A DNA stretch of 64,000 nucleotides from Myxococcales bacterium. Lineage in GTDB: Bacteria > Myxococcota_A > Polyangia > Haliangiales > Haliangiaceae. The stretch covers positions 1 through 64,000 of the forward strand of contig JAQBQF010000051.1 in NCBI GenBank assembly GCA_028287115.1. Direction: 5' to 3'. Both the position numbers and the translations under genes were made by a program. Within the stretch, counting starts at the first letter, position 1. Every line of letters starts with the position of its first letter. The notes under the pieces are model-generated. The model ran no database searches. It was not told the origin of the DNA and saw nothing but the letters and a program-made list of their open reading frames with translations. Of the stretch, positions 26,201 through 33,794 are shown piece after piece.

Positions 26201-26379
26201 TAGACGTGCTGCTGGTGAACGATCTCGAACGGAAACCCGTATGGTGCGGTCAGTCGCCCGGCGCGCGCGATCTCGAGCGCGTTCTGCCACGCGAGCCCGA
26301 CGCGCCGCAGGCGCTTGGCCCATCGGACCTGACGGCGACGGCGAGCGGTCGGATTGCCACGAGGACGCGAGGGCTCCAT
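23242..26379 (-). CDS. PhaC-like alpha/beta-hydrolase fused to AMP-forming acyl ligase
   Basis: A 1,045-residue fusion. Residues about 40-380 are an alpha/beta hydrolase of the PHA-synthase class III type. The nucleophile motif is GYSQGG with Ser159 (most PHA synthases have Cys), Asp is in FVGSRDE and His in KAGHFGLV. Residues about 455-1030 are an ANL-superfamily adenylate-forming enzyme (LRNL linker, FFLWRGRAFTYAE, then VFYAGEMCR and ELYASTEAN, TGDFMRVDSVGDYWWVDR, then TRIEDA). The usual P-loop TSGTTGxPK is replaced by SSGRHEAPR. It may activate long-chain acids and transfer or hydrolyse acyl chains on one polypeptide. A hairpin-rich insertion lies inside the ligase half. Confidence 0.85.
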   Translation of the reverse strand: MEPSRPRGNPTARRRRQVRWAKRLRRVGLAWQNALEIARAGRLTAPYGFPFEIVHQQHVYKLRHYQRSADPGITPIGAPLLLVPPLMVASEVYDISPDVSAVAYLSRQGVDVWLVDFGAPEREEGGMDRTLDDHVRAVSEAIDRVRAATGKDVHLAGYSQGGMFCYQAAAFRRSAGLASIITAGSPVDLHRQLKLNEDVTERLVAGLRAALSWPLAHIEGLPGMFTSTGFKLLSARKEAMQLLDFVRKLHDRQALEKREAKRLFLGGEGFVAWPGPAFRKFVDDVIVGNRLASGGFVIDGHTVTLADLTCPILYFVGSRDEMGRPSSVRGIRRAAPQVDQMYEVPLKAGHFGLVVGSAALTVTWPSVVDWMKWREGTGAVPQHAFDVRAANPPDPFAKPDDPDVEDHDDHDDDSPLDLAKELVEKTAKAALDRIEELSEDLGSYLDNARWQVPRLARLRNLQDDSLVSLGRSLSEQAAKIGDRTFFLWRGRAFTYAEANRRVDAVVRGLIACGVKSGSRVGVMMKSRPSHLSIVTAINRLGAVAVLLSPETPDDGLPRALDLGEPEVLIVDPDSAARARAATTIKVMVLGGVGEPAVAPGTQRRLPAGVIDMESIDPDTVTLPAWYRADAGRARDLAMIFVSSGRHEAPRAMRITNRRWAFSALGAAAAATLTTRDTVYCSLPLHHPSGTLVAAGSALAGGARLALSSSPRGLTPSPSTEPLGSPPQLGFDPQTFWDEVRRYGVSVVFYAGEMCRKLVDAEPVLGEKNNPVRLFAGSGMRQDVWRRLIDRFGPVGVLELYASTEANAVLANASGKKIGSVGRPLPGSPEVAVAAWSFADDDFVREGAGRLVRARLDEPGMLVAKLARAGADIAHIDPRRLLRDAFEAGDTWFVTGDFMRVDSVGDYWWVDRQGQMVKTRLGAVASTRIEDAIYDCPSVALCIAVGRPDPDDPTSELPIAAIELHHGEPLDLEALSAATRALPEYARPRRIRVVEHLPMTDGWRPIKRGLRDLDLGTGPVYHWDPRSQRYTNTVEPTPRLIEAALR
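24194..24252 (-). repeat. Hairpin-rich insertion inside the fusion gene
   Basis: Within the ligase coding region a 59-bp segment begins CCAAG and ends CTTGG. It contains two strong inverted repeats, TGGGGACCCCA (24205-24215) and GGGGGTCAACCCCC (24235-24248). On the minus strand it adds about 20 low-complexity residues (PRGLTPSPSTEPLGSPPQ) between two family-typical strands. Length and composition suggest a small palindromic repeat inserted in frame. No other full copy was noticed in this window. Confidence 0.5.
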
Positions 26380-26403
26380 CGCGCCGAGTATACCGGGCCG
26401 CGC

Positions 26404-27213
26404 CTATCCGGGTTCGCCGGCGAGCCGGTAACCGACGCCGCGCTTGCTCTCGATCAGGTCGTCGGCCTGAACGGCGCCGAGCTTGCGGCGCACGCGGTGA
26501 ACGAGCTCGCGAACGTTCTCGCTGTCGGCCTGGACCGAGCGGAACGACAGCGCGTCGGCGATCTCGTGCCACGCGACATATGCGAGCTCGGGATCGGAGA
26601 CGGTTCGCCGCCGCTCGACGAGCAACTGCAGCAGGCCGAACTCCATCGCTGCGAGCTCGATCGAGTGCTCGCCGATCCGCAACACGCCGCCGTCGACGCG
26701 CTGCCGCAGGTCGAGCAAATGGCCGCGCGGGGTCGTGACCTTTGCGCTGAACACGAGCTCGTCGCGGCGCGTCGGCGCGGTACGACCTTGGCCGCGCGGA
26801 GGCTCGATCTTCGGGAGTGGATCCGGCCAGAAGTAGAACTTGACGTCGCCGAGACGCAGCGTCGCGCCGCTCGTCAGCTCGTGCTCGGTGACCCTCGTAC
26901 CTTCGACCTCGGTGCCGTTGCGGCTCGAGTTGTCGATGATCTGCCACTTGCCATTCGCGTGTTTCAGGGATGCGTGCTCGCTCGACACCGACGCGTGCAA
27001 CACCGCCAGGTCGACGCGCGGATCGCGGCCGACGCGGCTACCGTCGGCGATCCCGTGCGCACAACCCCACGCATCGATCAGAGCGGCGGTCGGGCTCTGG
27101 GCGCGTGAAAAGATCTGCTCGCTGGTGATGCCTGGAGATGCGATCGCAACCCCGTGCGACGTGCACAGGACGCCGATCGACCGAGGGGAGCCGCAAAGCA
27201 AACAAGACACCAT
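26404..27213 (-). CDS. FHA domain / winged-helix transcription factor
   Basis: A 269-residue two-domain protein. The N-terminus has cysteines in a possible zinc-ribbon-like arrangement (CLLC, then GVLC). The FHA domain is about 55-125, with the phosphothreonine pocket residues visible in GRDPRVDL, SVSSEHASL and DNSSRNGTEV. Residues about 175-265 form an OmpR/PhoB-type winged helix (LAAMEFGLLQLLVERRR, then ENVRELVHRVRRKLG and KRGVGYRL). There is no receiver domain. It should bind a Thr-phosphorylated partner, probably a product of a Ser/Thr kinase such as the two in this window, and control DNA. A 13-bp inverted repeat lies upstream. Confidence 0.88.
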   Translation of the reverse strand: MVSCLLCGSPRSIGVLCTSHGVAIASPGITSEQIFSRAQSPTAALIDAWGCAHGIADGSRVGRDPRVDLAVLHASVSSEHASLKHANGKWQIIDNSSRNGTEVEGTRVTEHELTSGATLRLGDVKFYFWPDPLPKIEPPRGQGRTAPTRRDELVFSAKVTTPRGHLLDLRQRVDGGVLRIGEHSIELAAMEFGLLQLLVERRRTVSDPELAYVAWHEIADALSFRSVQADSENVRELVHRVRRKLGAVQADDLIESKRGVGYRLAGEPG

Positions 27214-27278
27214 AACCCCTCAAGAATCGCCGAGAAGAAGGCAGCGGTGCAAGTGCTACGCCTCGTTCGTTAGGAGGG

Positions 27279-27291
27279 CCCACCTGGTGGG
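27279..27291. promoter_or_regulatory. Inverted repeat, possible operator
   Basis: CCCACC-T-GGTGGG is a perfect 6-bp inverted repeat in the 208-bp gap between the FHA/winged-helix gene (leftward) and the glycine-rich lipoprotein gene (rightward). Its position suggests a regulator site, perhaps for the FHA protein itself, but composition alone could produce such a repeat in G+C-rich DNA. Confidence 0.3.
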
Positions 27292-27409
27292 TCAAATGGG
27301 GGCCCGATCAGCATGATCCGGAGGTCAACGTCGACCGCGTGTGGTCCATGTCGCAAGCGCTGTGTACGTGAGTCACTCGTGATCACCCGCGGCTACAAGA
27401 ATACGCGCA

Positions 27410-27415
27410 TATAAT
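27410..27415 (+). promoter_or_regulatory. Consensus -10 box, possible leaderless start
   Basis: TATAAT at 27410-27415 lies 6 bp before ATG 27422 in DNA that is otherwise G+C-rich. A transcript would begin near the ATG, giving a leaderless mRNA. No Shine-Dalgarno precedes this ATG, which agrees with that reading. I see no good -35 hexamer 17 bp upstream. Confidence 0.45.
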
Positions 27416-27421
27416 CAAACG

Positions 27422-28975
27422 ATGCGGCAGCACCTGGGATGGCTTGCACTCACGCTGTTCGGCAGTGGCTGCTCGATCTTCTACAGCGGTGGAAATATCG
27501 CCGCCGTCCAGCTCGATGCTCCGCCTCCGATCGATGCTCCCTTCGACGCCGACCCTTCCATGCTGATGCTCACCGGCGCTTCTCCGAGCGAGATTTTCGA
27601 AGGCCAGGGTGATGGCGGGAGCCGCTCCGCGATCCTCGTGATTCATGGAGCCAACTTCGTGCAAGGCGCACAGGTCACGTTGACTGCGCCGAGCACCGTC
27701 AAGCTCGAATGGGACAACTCGAAGATCGTGATCCCGGCGAACAGCGATTACCTCGCGATCCCGGTCGTGGCGCGGGTCGATGGCTCGCTCGGCGCCGACG
27801 TGCTGATTCCCATCACGATCCAAGTGACACAACCGATCGCAGGCGGCGGCATGACCAGTCAGATGCTGGCGGGCAAGCTGAGCCTTCACGGACTGCCCGA
27901 GCTCACGAGCGTCGTGCTCGACACCTCCGGCACGACGAACGGAAAGGCCGCGGCAAGCCAGCTGCTACTGTTGTACTCGTCGGTCGCCCTCAGCTCGCCC
28001 GTCACGTTCTACGGCACCAAGACCCAACGCGTTGCGATTCGAGCGACAGCGTCGATCAACGTGATGAACGTCAACGCGCAAGGATCCAATGGTGCGAACG
28101 TCACCGGCGGACTCGGAGGCCCCGGAGGTTGCGCGGGCGCGAATAACCAAGGTCAGGCCGAGTGTAATGGCGGCGGGAAACCCGGTGCGACGCCGGGATT
28201 TCTCGGTGGCGTTGGCAGTGATGGTGGCGGCGCTGGATTTGCCTCGATGGGGATCATGGGGGCCAGCGGCGCTGCGCCCGGTACAGGTGGAGTGCCGACC
28301 GGAGATATCGTGATCACTTCCTATGACGATTTTCAGACGATCAGGGCGAATCAAGCGAGCGGCGGCGGTGGTGGTGGCATCAATGGAACGCTCGGAAATG
28401 GCGGCGGTGGCGGCGGCGGTGGTGGCGGCACCGTCGAGCTCACCGCCGACGGGGACGTGACCGTCGGTGCGATCGACGTCTCGGGTGGCAACGGCGGTAC
28501 GGGTAGCTCGGGTGGAACGGGCGGTGGCGGGGCCGGCGGTGTGATCGTCGTGCGGACGGGTGCAACACTCTCGACCGGTGCCCTCACGGCAGCCGGCGGT
28601 GCGGGTCGTACACCCGGAACCGGCGGGCACGGCTCCGAGGGGCGCATTCGCTGGGATGCGCCAGCAGGTGCGGCTCCGGCCAGCACGCCGATGGCGGTGC
28701 GCGGGCCCGCGTTCGTCATGGCCCCTTCGATCCTCACGACGGACACGACGCTCCGGTTGATCGGTACGCCGTCGGTCCAGTTCAACGTCTACACCGTCGA
28801 CGAGAGCGGCACCAACCACGCGGGACAGCAAGGCGTGGCGTTCGGCGCGGATGCGATGGCGACGATCAATCCGCCCGTTTCGGTCGGCTTCAATCGGGTG
28901 TGCATCACGCTGGCGGGCGGCCACCAAGGAGCGCCCGAGGCCGACAAGTGCATCGACGTCGCGTATCTACCGTAG
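27422..28975 (+). CDS. Glycine-rich secreted lipoprotein, hypothetical
   Basis: A 517-residue lipoprotein (leader WLALTLFGSGC, lipobox GSGC). An Ig-like segment (about 50-200: GASPSEIFEGQ, then AILVIHGANFV and IPITIQVT) is followed by beta-strands and a very Gly-rich part (about 225-400) with runs such as GGGGGGI and GGNGGTGSSGGTGGGG. A C-terminal strand-rich domain ends the protein. The Gly-rich part resembles the parallel repeat structure of many myxobacterial cell-surface lipoproteins. No enzymatic motif is visible. It may start on a leaderless transcript and ends 9 bp inside the convergent Ser/Thr kinase gene. Confidence 0.75.
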   Translation: MRQHLGWLALTLFGSGCSIFYSGGNIAAVQLDAPPPIDAPFDADPSMLMLTGASPSEIFEGQGDGGSRSAILVIHGANFVQGAQVTLTAPSTVKLEWDNSKIVIPANSDYLAIPVVARVDGSLGADVLIPITIQVTQPIAGGGMTSQMLAGKLSLHGLPELTSVVLDTSGTTNGKAAASQLLLLYSSVALSSPVTFYGTKTQRVAIRATASINVMNVNAQGSNGANVTGGLGGPGGCAGANNQGQAECNGGGKPGATPGFLGGVGSDGGGAGFASMGIMGASGAAPGTGGVPTGDIVITSYDDFQTIRANQASGGGGGGINGTLGNGGGGGGGGGGTVELTADGDVTVGAIDVSGGNGGTGSSGGTGGGGAGGVIVVRTGATLSTGALTAAGGAGRTPGTGGHGSEGRIRWDAPAGAAPASTPMAVRGPAFVMAPSILTTDTTLRLIGTPSVQFNVYTVDESGTNHAGQQGVAFGADAMATINPPVSVGFNRVCITLAGGHQGAPEADKCIDVAYLP

Positions 28976-30874
28976 CTTCGCGGCGATCTCGCGGCGGATC
29001 TTCGTGAGCGCGGCCGAGGCTTGATCGCGCGACATCTGCGTCGCCATCGCTTGCTGGATGTTGATCAGGCGATAACGAGCTCGCAGCTCGGCGGCCTCGT
29101 CGACGCCTTTCGCGGCTTCCAGCGCGCGCAGGTCGGCGTTCGTCGCGCTGTAGACGCGGACGAGCCCCTTCGCGTCGAGCGGCTTGGTATCGTCCGCGGG
29201 CTTGACGGCAACGATCGACTCGGCCGGCTTCGTTTCGGCGGGCTTGATCTCGGCGGGCTTCGTCTCGGGGGGCTTGATCTCGGCGGGCTTCGTTTCGGGG
29301 GGCTTGATCTCGGCCGGCTTGATCTCGGCGGGCTTGGTCTCGGTCGGCTTGGCCACCTCGACCTTGTGATCGTCATGTGACTTCGCGATCTGCTTTGCCT
29401 TCGAGCCCTTGCTCGTGGCCTTCGTGTCGTTCGGCTTCGACCCGCTCGGGTTCGTCTCGGCCGGGTTCGTGTCCGGCCGATGGGTCTCGGTCGGGTTCGT
29501 GTCCGGCGGATGCGTTGCGCCGGGTTCCTCGACGGGCGCTTGAACAGGTTTGATCTCGGTCGGCTTGGGCTCGACGGTCTCGATCGGTCTGATATCCGGC
29601 TTCGCGGTCGTCGCGACCGGCGCTGGAGGCGCGGAGCTCCCAGTACCGAGCTTGAGCGCGGCGGCGATCGCGATCGCACCGACACCTGCGGCGGCGGTGA
29701 TCAGGATCGGACGGCGGCTGCGCTTGGCTTCGAACGGCAGCGGCGACGCGGGCTGCGTCGTGACATCGTTCTGAGCGTCGCGCCTTGTCGATGCAGGCAC
29801 GGCCACGGCGGCACCCATGCGCGGCGCTTGCGGTGGCGTCTCGAGGAACTCGCGCATCGGCGGTGGGAATGTTCCCGGGTGATCGTTGCGCGCGGAGACG
29901 GGCTTCGAAGGCTGCGTCGGCAGCGGAGCGCGCGCGGCGATCTCGACCGGTACGCCGAGGATCGGCGCTGCCGCCGCGCGATCTCGATCGATCAGATCGA
30001 GGATGTCGCGCGCCGCTTTGGCCGTCGCAGGTCGGTGATCGCGCTTCTTCGCCATCAGCCGGCGAGCGAAGGCCTCGAGCAGCGGATCGACTTCCAGGTA
30101 AGGCACGCGATCGGAGATCCGCGGTGGATCGAGGAGCAAGTTCGCACGCGCGACCTCTGCACCCGAGCCGTCGAACGGCAGCTTCCCCGACAGCATCTCG
30201 TACACGATGATACCGAGCGCGAAGAGGTCGATCCGATGATCGATCGGATCAGCGACCGCTTGCTCCGGTGCCATGTAGTGCGGCGTCCCGAGGACGAGGC
30301 CGTTGGTCGTCAGCCGACCTGTCGTGGGCGTGGCATCGCTCCCTTCGCGCAGGATCGCGATGCCGAAATCGACGATGCGCGGCACTTCGTCGCCATGCGT
30401 ATCCCGCTCGACGATCACGTTCTCGGGTTTGAAGTCGCGGTGGATCAGGCCGTGCTCGTGCGCGTGATACAGGCCCTCGAGCATCTGGCGCACGATGCGA
30501 ATGATGCGATGCGGCGGCATCGGCGCTTCGCTCAGCAGGGATGCGAGATCCGGACCTTCTGCGAAGTCCATCACCATGTAGCGCGTGCCGTCGGGCATCT
30601 CGCCGACATCGACAACGCCGATCACGTTGGGATGGCGCAGGCGGCCTGCGAGCTCGGCTTCGCGCTCGAACCGGAGCAGCACCTTGTTATCCATCGTCAG
30701 GCGCGAATGCAGGACTTTCACCGCGAACGGGCGACCGACCTTGACGTGCCGAGCGCGATACACGGCGCCCATCGCGCCTTCACCGAGTCGCGCTTCGATC
30801 TGATACCGGTTCGCGAGCACCTGACCGACTAGCTTGTCGGGCGTGCGCTCGTCGTCGGCGACCTCGACGCCCAT
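28967..30874 (-). CDS. Ser/Thr kinase with membrane anchor and Lys/Pro/Glu-rich tail
   Basis: A 635-residue Hanks-type kinase. The kinase domain (about 20-285) has GEGAMGAVY, Lys53 in FAVKVL, HRDFKPEN (145-152), DFG (169-171) and GTPHYMAPE. A transmembrane segment near 385-405 (ILITAAAGVGAIAIAAAL) is followed by a likely periplasmic tail with a repeated 'TKPAEIKPPE' unit, and a C-terminal helical domain (LRALEAAKGVDEAAELRARY). I chose ATG 30874, which overlaps the stop of the upstream gene by 1 nt (TGATG). A TTG one codon earlier is not needed. It is coupled to the preceding secreted-protein gene. Confidence 0.9.
   Translation of the reverse strand: MGVEVADDERTPDKLVGQVLANRYQIEARLGEGAMGAVYRARHVKVGRPFAVKVLHSRLTMDNKVLLRFEREAELAGRLRHPNVIGVVDVGEMPDGTRYMVMDFAEGPDLASLLSEAPMPPHRIIRIVRQMLEGLYHAHEHGLIHRDFKPENVIVERDTHGDEVPRIVDFGIAILREGSDATPTTGRLTTNGLVLGTPHYMAPEQAVADPIDHRIDLFALGIIVYEMLSGKLPFDGSGAEVARANLLLDPPRISDRVPYLEVDPLLEAFARRLMAKKRDHRPATAKAARDILDLIDRDRAAAAPILGVPVEIAARAPLPTQPSKPVSARNDHPGTFPPPMREFLETPPQAPRMGAAVAVPASTRRDAQNDVTTQPASPLPFEAKRSRRPILITAAAGVGAIAIAAALKLGTGSSAPPAPVATTAKPDIRPIETVEPKPTEIKPVQAPVEEPGATHPPDTNPTETHRPDTNPAETNPSGSKPNDTKATSKGSKAKQIAKSHDDHKVEVAKPTETKPAEIKPAEIKPPETKPAEIKPPETKPAEIKPAETKPAESIVAVKPADDTKPLDAKGLVRVYSATNADLRALEAAKGVDEAAELRARYRLINIQQAMATQMSRDQASAALTKIRREIAAKLR
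29217..29354 (-). repeat. In-frame tandem repeat in kinase tail
   Basis: A 15/30-nt repeat encodes alternating units such as ETKPAEIKPP and AEIKPAETKP. Several units differ only in GGGG versus GGCG positions, which suggests slippage or recombination. The copy number may vary among strains. It lengthens the extracytoplasmic linker of the kinase. Confidence 0.7.
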
Positions 30875-31710
30875 CAAAAGCTCCCGAACGCGGCGACCCC
30901 GATGCCGGTCGGGGTTGGCTCGATCACGAGATGCGCTTTGTCTTGCGATGTCGCAAACAGGACGCCGGTCGCGATCGCTCCGCCCACGGCGAATAACAGG
31001 CCGATGTCGGCGGGAATCGAAACACTACGGATCGCGTCACGCTGCGGCTGGAAGCAATGATTGGGATCGGCATTGCACTTGTTGTAGCGATCTCTCGTCA
31101 CGATTCCGAACCCGATCGCGACGCCGAGGCCCACCACACCGACGCTCGCGGTCACCTTCGATGGCAGCGTGAAATGTCGCGGAATGGTCTCGGTCATCCT
31201 CGTCGGTTTCGGCTTGGGCCGCACCGGGGCGTCGGGTAGCAACACACTCGCTGCAGCGGCGAACTTGCCGCGAGCGACGTCACCGACGGTGATGTCGATC
31301 GCCGGACGCGACACGGCTCGGCCGCTCATGGGCTCGATCCAGGTCGTATCGACCTGAATGGAACCACCGGCACCGCTGTCCACCATCACGACAAACAACA
31401 GCTGCTGGGCACCGAGACGCTTCGCCACGTCTTGCACGCACGCGGGCGTCGTCACGCAATCAGGCGGCAAGCCATCGGCGGGAAGCTGCCTGCGCGCTTC
31501 GAGACCTCCGGTCGCTTCGATGTCGAGCTCGCCTTGCAGTGCGTCGGCGAGGTCTTGTGTCAGCGCGTCGACTCGGCCGGCGTCGACGTTCACGGCGATC
31601 CCGGGGACGACCGCGACCTTGATCCGAGCAGGCGCTCGAGCGGTATCCGCGGCCGCGACTTGTCCGGTCAGCAGGACGGCTACCGCGATAACGAGGCCTG
31701 TCTTCACCAT
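30874..31710 (-). CDS. Secreted/inner-membrane protein coupled to a Ser/Thr kinase
   Basis: A 278-residue protein with a signal peptide (GLVIAVAVLLTGQVAAA). The periplasmic part contains IKVAVVPGIAVNVDAGRVDALTQ, ALQGELDIEA, CVTTPACVQDVAKRLGAQQLLFVVMV and TWIEPMSG, the pattern of CsgG/TolB-like 'AMIN-sensing' domains found in many myxobacterial lipoproteins. A membrane helix near 195-215 and a second near 235-260 end the protein. Two Cys in CVTTPAC may pair. The gene overlaps the kinase start by 1 nt, which hints that it senses or shapes the kinase signal. The true ligand is unknown. Confidence 0.7.
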   Translation of the reverse strand: MVKTGLVIAVAVLLTGQVAAADTARAPARIKVAVVPGIAVNVDAGRVDALTQDLADALQGELDIEATGGLEARRQLPADGLPPDCVTTPACVQDVAKRLGAQQLLFVVMVDSGAGGSIQVDTTWIEPMSGRAVSRPAIDITVGDVARGKFAAAASVLLPDAPVRPKPKPTRMTETIPRHFTLPSKVTASVGVVGLGVAIGFGIVTRDRYNKCNADPNHCFQPQRDAIRSVSIPADIGLLFAVGGAIATGVLFATSQDKAHLVIEPTPTGIGVAAFGSF

Positions 31711-31787
31711 AGGAATCTTATCGACGCACCGACGAGGAATTCGCGTTACAGCTTACATGTCCGGTGAGAGTAGGGTGAGACGAACCG

Positions 31788-32414
31788 TCACCGACCGGGG
31801 AGTTGCTTGGGCTTGTCTTCCTTGTCGAACAGTCGCTGCCGGCCGCCGTGCCGGTTGTACTGGAGAGCATAGACCACCCCGGCGATGCCAGACAGCGGTA
31901 ACGCGACCATGAGGACCGGCAGCAGCAAGACCGTGGGCAAGATCTTGCTCGCCAGCGAGATCAGCGCGAGCCACACGGCAGAGGCCGGCACCGCCTCGCG
32001 CATCGACCCCGCGTAGAGCCAACCGACGGGCCCGAGGAGCGTCGACGCGAGGCCCGACTTCATCCATGACTTCTCGCCCTTGCCCGGCTTGCGCGCGAGC
32101 TCGGTCTTGACGCGGTTCGCCTTGCCGGCGAGCTCGAGCGCGCTCCCGAGACCATCGGCGTCATCGCCGTCATCAGCGCGAGTTTTGCGCGTGACGATCT
32201 CCACTTCGGGTTCAGCCGTCGGGCGCTTCTTGCGCGTGACGATCTCGGCCTGACGCTGACGGAGCTCGGTCTGCTCGGCTTGTTGGACCGCGCGATCTTC
32301 GCGGACCTTGGCGAGCGCGGTCTCTTTCCGGAGGCGCTGGAACTCGGCGGTGGCTTTGACCTCCGCTTCGAGAAGCGCCATCTTGTCGCGCACCGCCCGG
32401 TCGTCGTCCGCCAC
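31788..32414 (-). CDS. Cytoplasmic coiled coil plus membrane protein, hypothetical
   Basis: With the GTG at 32414 the protein has about 208 residues. The first 60 (DKMALLEAEVKATAEFQRLRKETALAKVREDRAVQQ) form a coiled coil. A charged linker rich in Thr/Arg/Lys follows, then two adjacent hydrophobic segments (AVWLALISLASKILPTVLLLPVLMVALPLSGIAGVV, roughly 130-180) and a basic C-terminus. The family is not recognised. The start is uncertain because GGAG abuts the GTG; ATG 32381 is an alternative. It diverges from a small lipoprotein gene. Confidence 0.6.
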   Translation of the reverse strand: MADDDRAVRDKMALLEAEVKATAEFQRLRKETALAKVREDRAVQQAEQTELRQRQAEIVTRKKRPTAEPEVEIVTRKTRADDGDDADGLGSALELAGKANRVKTELARKPGKGEKSWMKSGLASTLLGPVGWLYAGSMREAVPASAVWLALISLASKILPTVLLLPVLMVALPLSGIAGVVYALQYNRHGGRQRLFDKEDKPKQLPGR

Positions 32415-32441
32415 CTCCGGACTATGGCATGATCGGGCCCA

Positions 32442-32747
32442 ATGTCGCTGCGATCGCTCTGGTTCGTGCTTGCGTGTGGCGCCTGTGGCGCGCCCCAATC
32501 CGATCCGAACGAACCGCAGACTGCGAAAGAGAAGCAGCTCGAGGAAGCGCGCGCGAGCGGCGAGGTCGACAAGTCCGGATCGAAGTGGGGCGGCTGGCGC
32601 TACCAGGGCGATCGCAAGGACTGCTTCTACGTGTTCGGCCGGCGCTGCTTCAAGACCGAGAACGCGGCTTGTCAGGCGGCGCACTGCAAGGCGCCGAAGA
32701 CCTGCGAAGCCGTCGGTGGTGGCCCGGCGACGCTCTCGTGCAAGTAG
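32442..32747 (+). CDS. Small Cys-rich lipoprotein
   Basis: A 101-residue protein with a short leader (LWFVLACGAC). Cys at the lipobox-like ACGAC site would be the lipidated residue. After a charged linker the last 50 residues hold six cysteines (DCFYVFGRRCFKTENAACQAAHCKAPKTC, then LSC), enough for a small disulfide-bonded domain. Its function is not recognised. It sits between two minus-strand genes, and its stop directly precedes the last codon of the convergent lipid-kinase-like gene. Confidence 0.6.
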   Translation: MSLRSLWFVLACGACGAPQSDPNEPQTAKEKQLEEARASGEVDKSGSKWGGWRYQGDRKDCFYVFGRRCFKTENAACQAAHCKAPKTCEAVGGGPATLSCK

Positions 32748-33794
32748 CTACGCGGCTTTTTGAGCGACGACTTTCGGAATCCGCACGCGCGGTCCGACGC
32801 GATACACGAGCTTCTTGACGTTGCGGTAGTACTCGCCGTCGATGATCGGTGCGAGCAGCTCGTTGCCGGTCGCTTCGACGATCATCTCGCGGCACGGGCG
32901 ATCGAGCACGTTGCGGCCACGCATCTCGCGACCGCGCGTCATCCGCGGCAGGTTGGAGATGATCGCCCACGGGCTCGGCGTTCCGACGATCGCGTTCATC
33001 AGGCCCGGCTGGTCGGCCTTGCCGAAGAACCACAGCACGTTGCCGAGGTTGATCGACATCGATGCGACGTGCACGCCGGTGAACTCGGTGCCCGGCAGCA
33101 CCATGCCGTCGAGCGTGACCTTGCACTGCGTCGGCGCGAACACTTCTTTCGCGTACGTCGAGAGCGAACCGAACGGCAGCCTCGCGAGCGGAGACATCGC
33201 GATCGGCATCGAGGCGATCGTCGTCGCGACGACCTTCACGATCGTGCGTGGGTTCGGATCGCGGTCCGCGTAGTACTTCGCGTAGAACCGCTGGCCGACG
33301 CCGCCGGCAGCGGACGCAAAGCCATACGTCCGGAACGCGACCTCTTGGCCGTCCTCGATCTGGACGCCATCGATGCACATCGAGTCGACTTCGGTGTCTT
33401 CGATCACCGCGCCGCTCTCGAGCCGGCCGCGCAGCATCGCGAGGATGCCTTCGGCGTCGCCTTCGATGCCGACGTTGTTCGCGACAAAATCGATCGTGCC
33501 GCCCTTGGTGGGAAGCGTCATCGGCAGCCGGACCGACTCGCCGGCGAACTCGTCCTCCTGGAGGACTTCCATGCCGCTGCGGAGCATCCAGTGGAGGGCG
33601 CCATCGCCGCCATCGGCGACCCAGTAGCGTGCGCGCTTGCGAAGGAACTCGCGCAAGACGGGTTTGATCGAGTCGATCGATGAGGTCTGGTGAACCTCGC
33701 CCATGGTCCCGACGATCCGCTGGAGCCGCTCTGCCCGATTAGGACGGTTGCGGTTCTTACGGCTATTCGGGTTGGTGATAACGCCGATTTCCAT
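32748..33794 (-). CDS. Diacylglycerol-kinase-like lipid kinase
   Basis: A 348-residue protein of the DAGK/LCB5 catalytic family. The N-terminal ITNPNSRKNRNR matches the family start (NPxSG variant), GGDG at 62-65 gives the nucleotide loop (VADGGDGALHW, where most members have GGDGT), and a late EFTGVHVASM region leads to a conserved C-terminal half. It may phosphorylate a lipid such as diacylglycerol or a sphingoid base at the inner membrane. It is shorter and less typical than YegS, so the substrate is uncertain. No signal peptide. Confidence 0.75.
   Translation of the reverse strand: MEIGVITNPNSRKNRNRPNRAERLQRIVGTMGEVHQTSSIDSIKPVLREFLRKRARYWVADGGDGALHWMLRSGMEVLQEDEFAGESVRLPMTLPTKGGTIDFVANNVGIEGDAEGILAMLRGRLESGAVIEDTEVDSMCIDGVQIEDGQEVAFRTYGFASAAGGVGQRFYAKYYADRDPNPRTIVKVVATTIASMPIAMSPLARLPFGSLSTYAKEVFAPTQCKVTLDGMVLPGTEFTGVHVASMSINLGNVLWFFGKADQPGLMNAIVGTPSPWAIISNLPRMTRGREMRGRNVLDRPCREMIVEATGNELLAPIIDGEYYRNVKKLVYRVGPRVRIPKVVAQKAA

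Noticed and set aside
29217..29354. Repeats considered as a CRISPR array
   Set aside because: Repeats are contiguous, in frame and code for kinase residues; there are no spacers.
30874..30877. TTG start one codon before the second Ser/Thr kinase ATG
   Set aside because: The ATG at 30874 overlaps the upstream stop as TGATG and is the more normal start.
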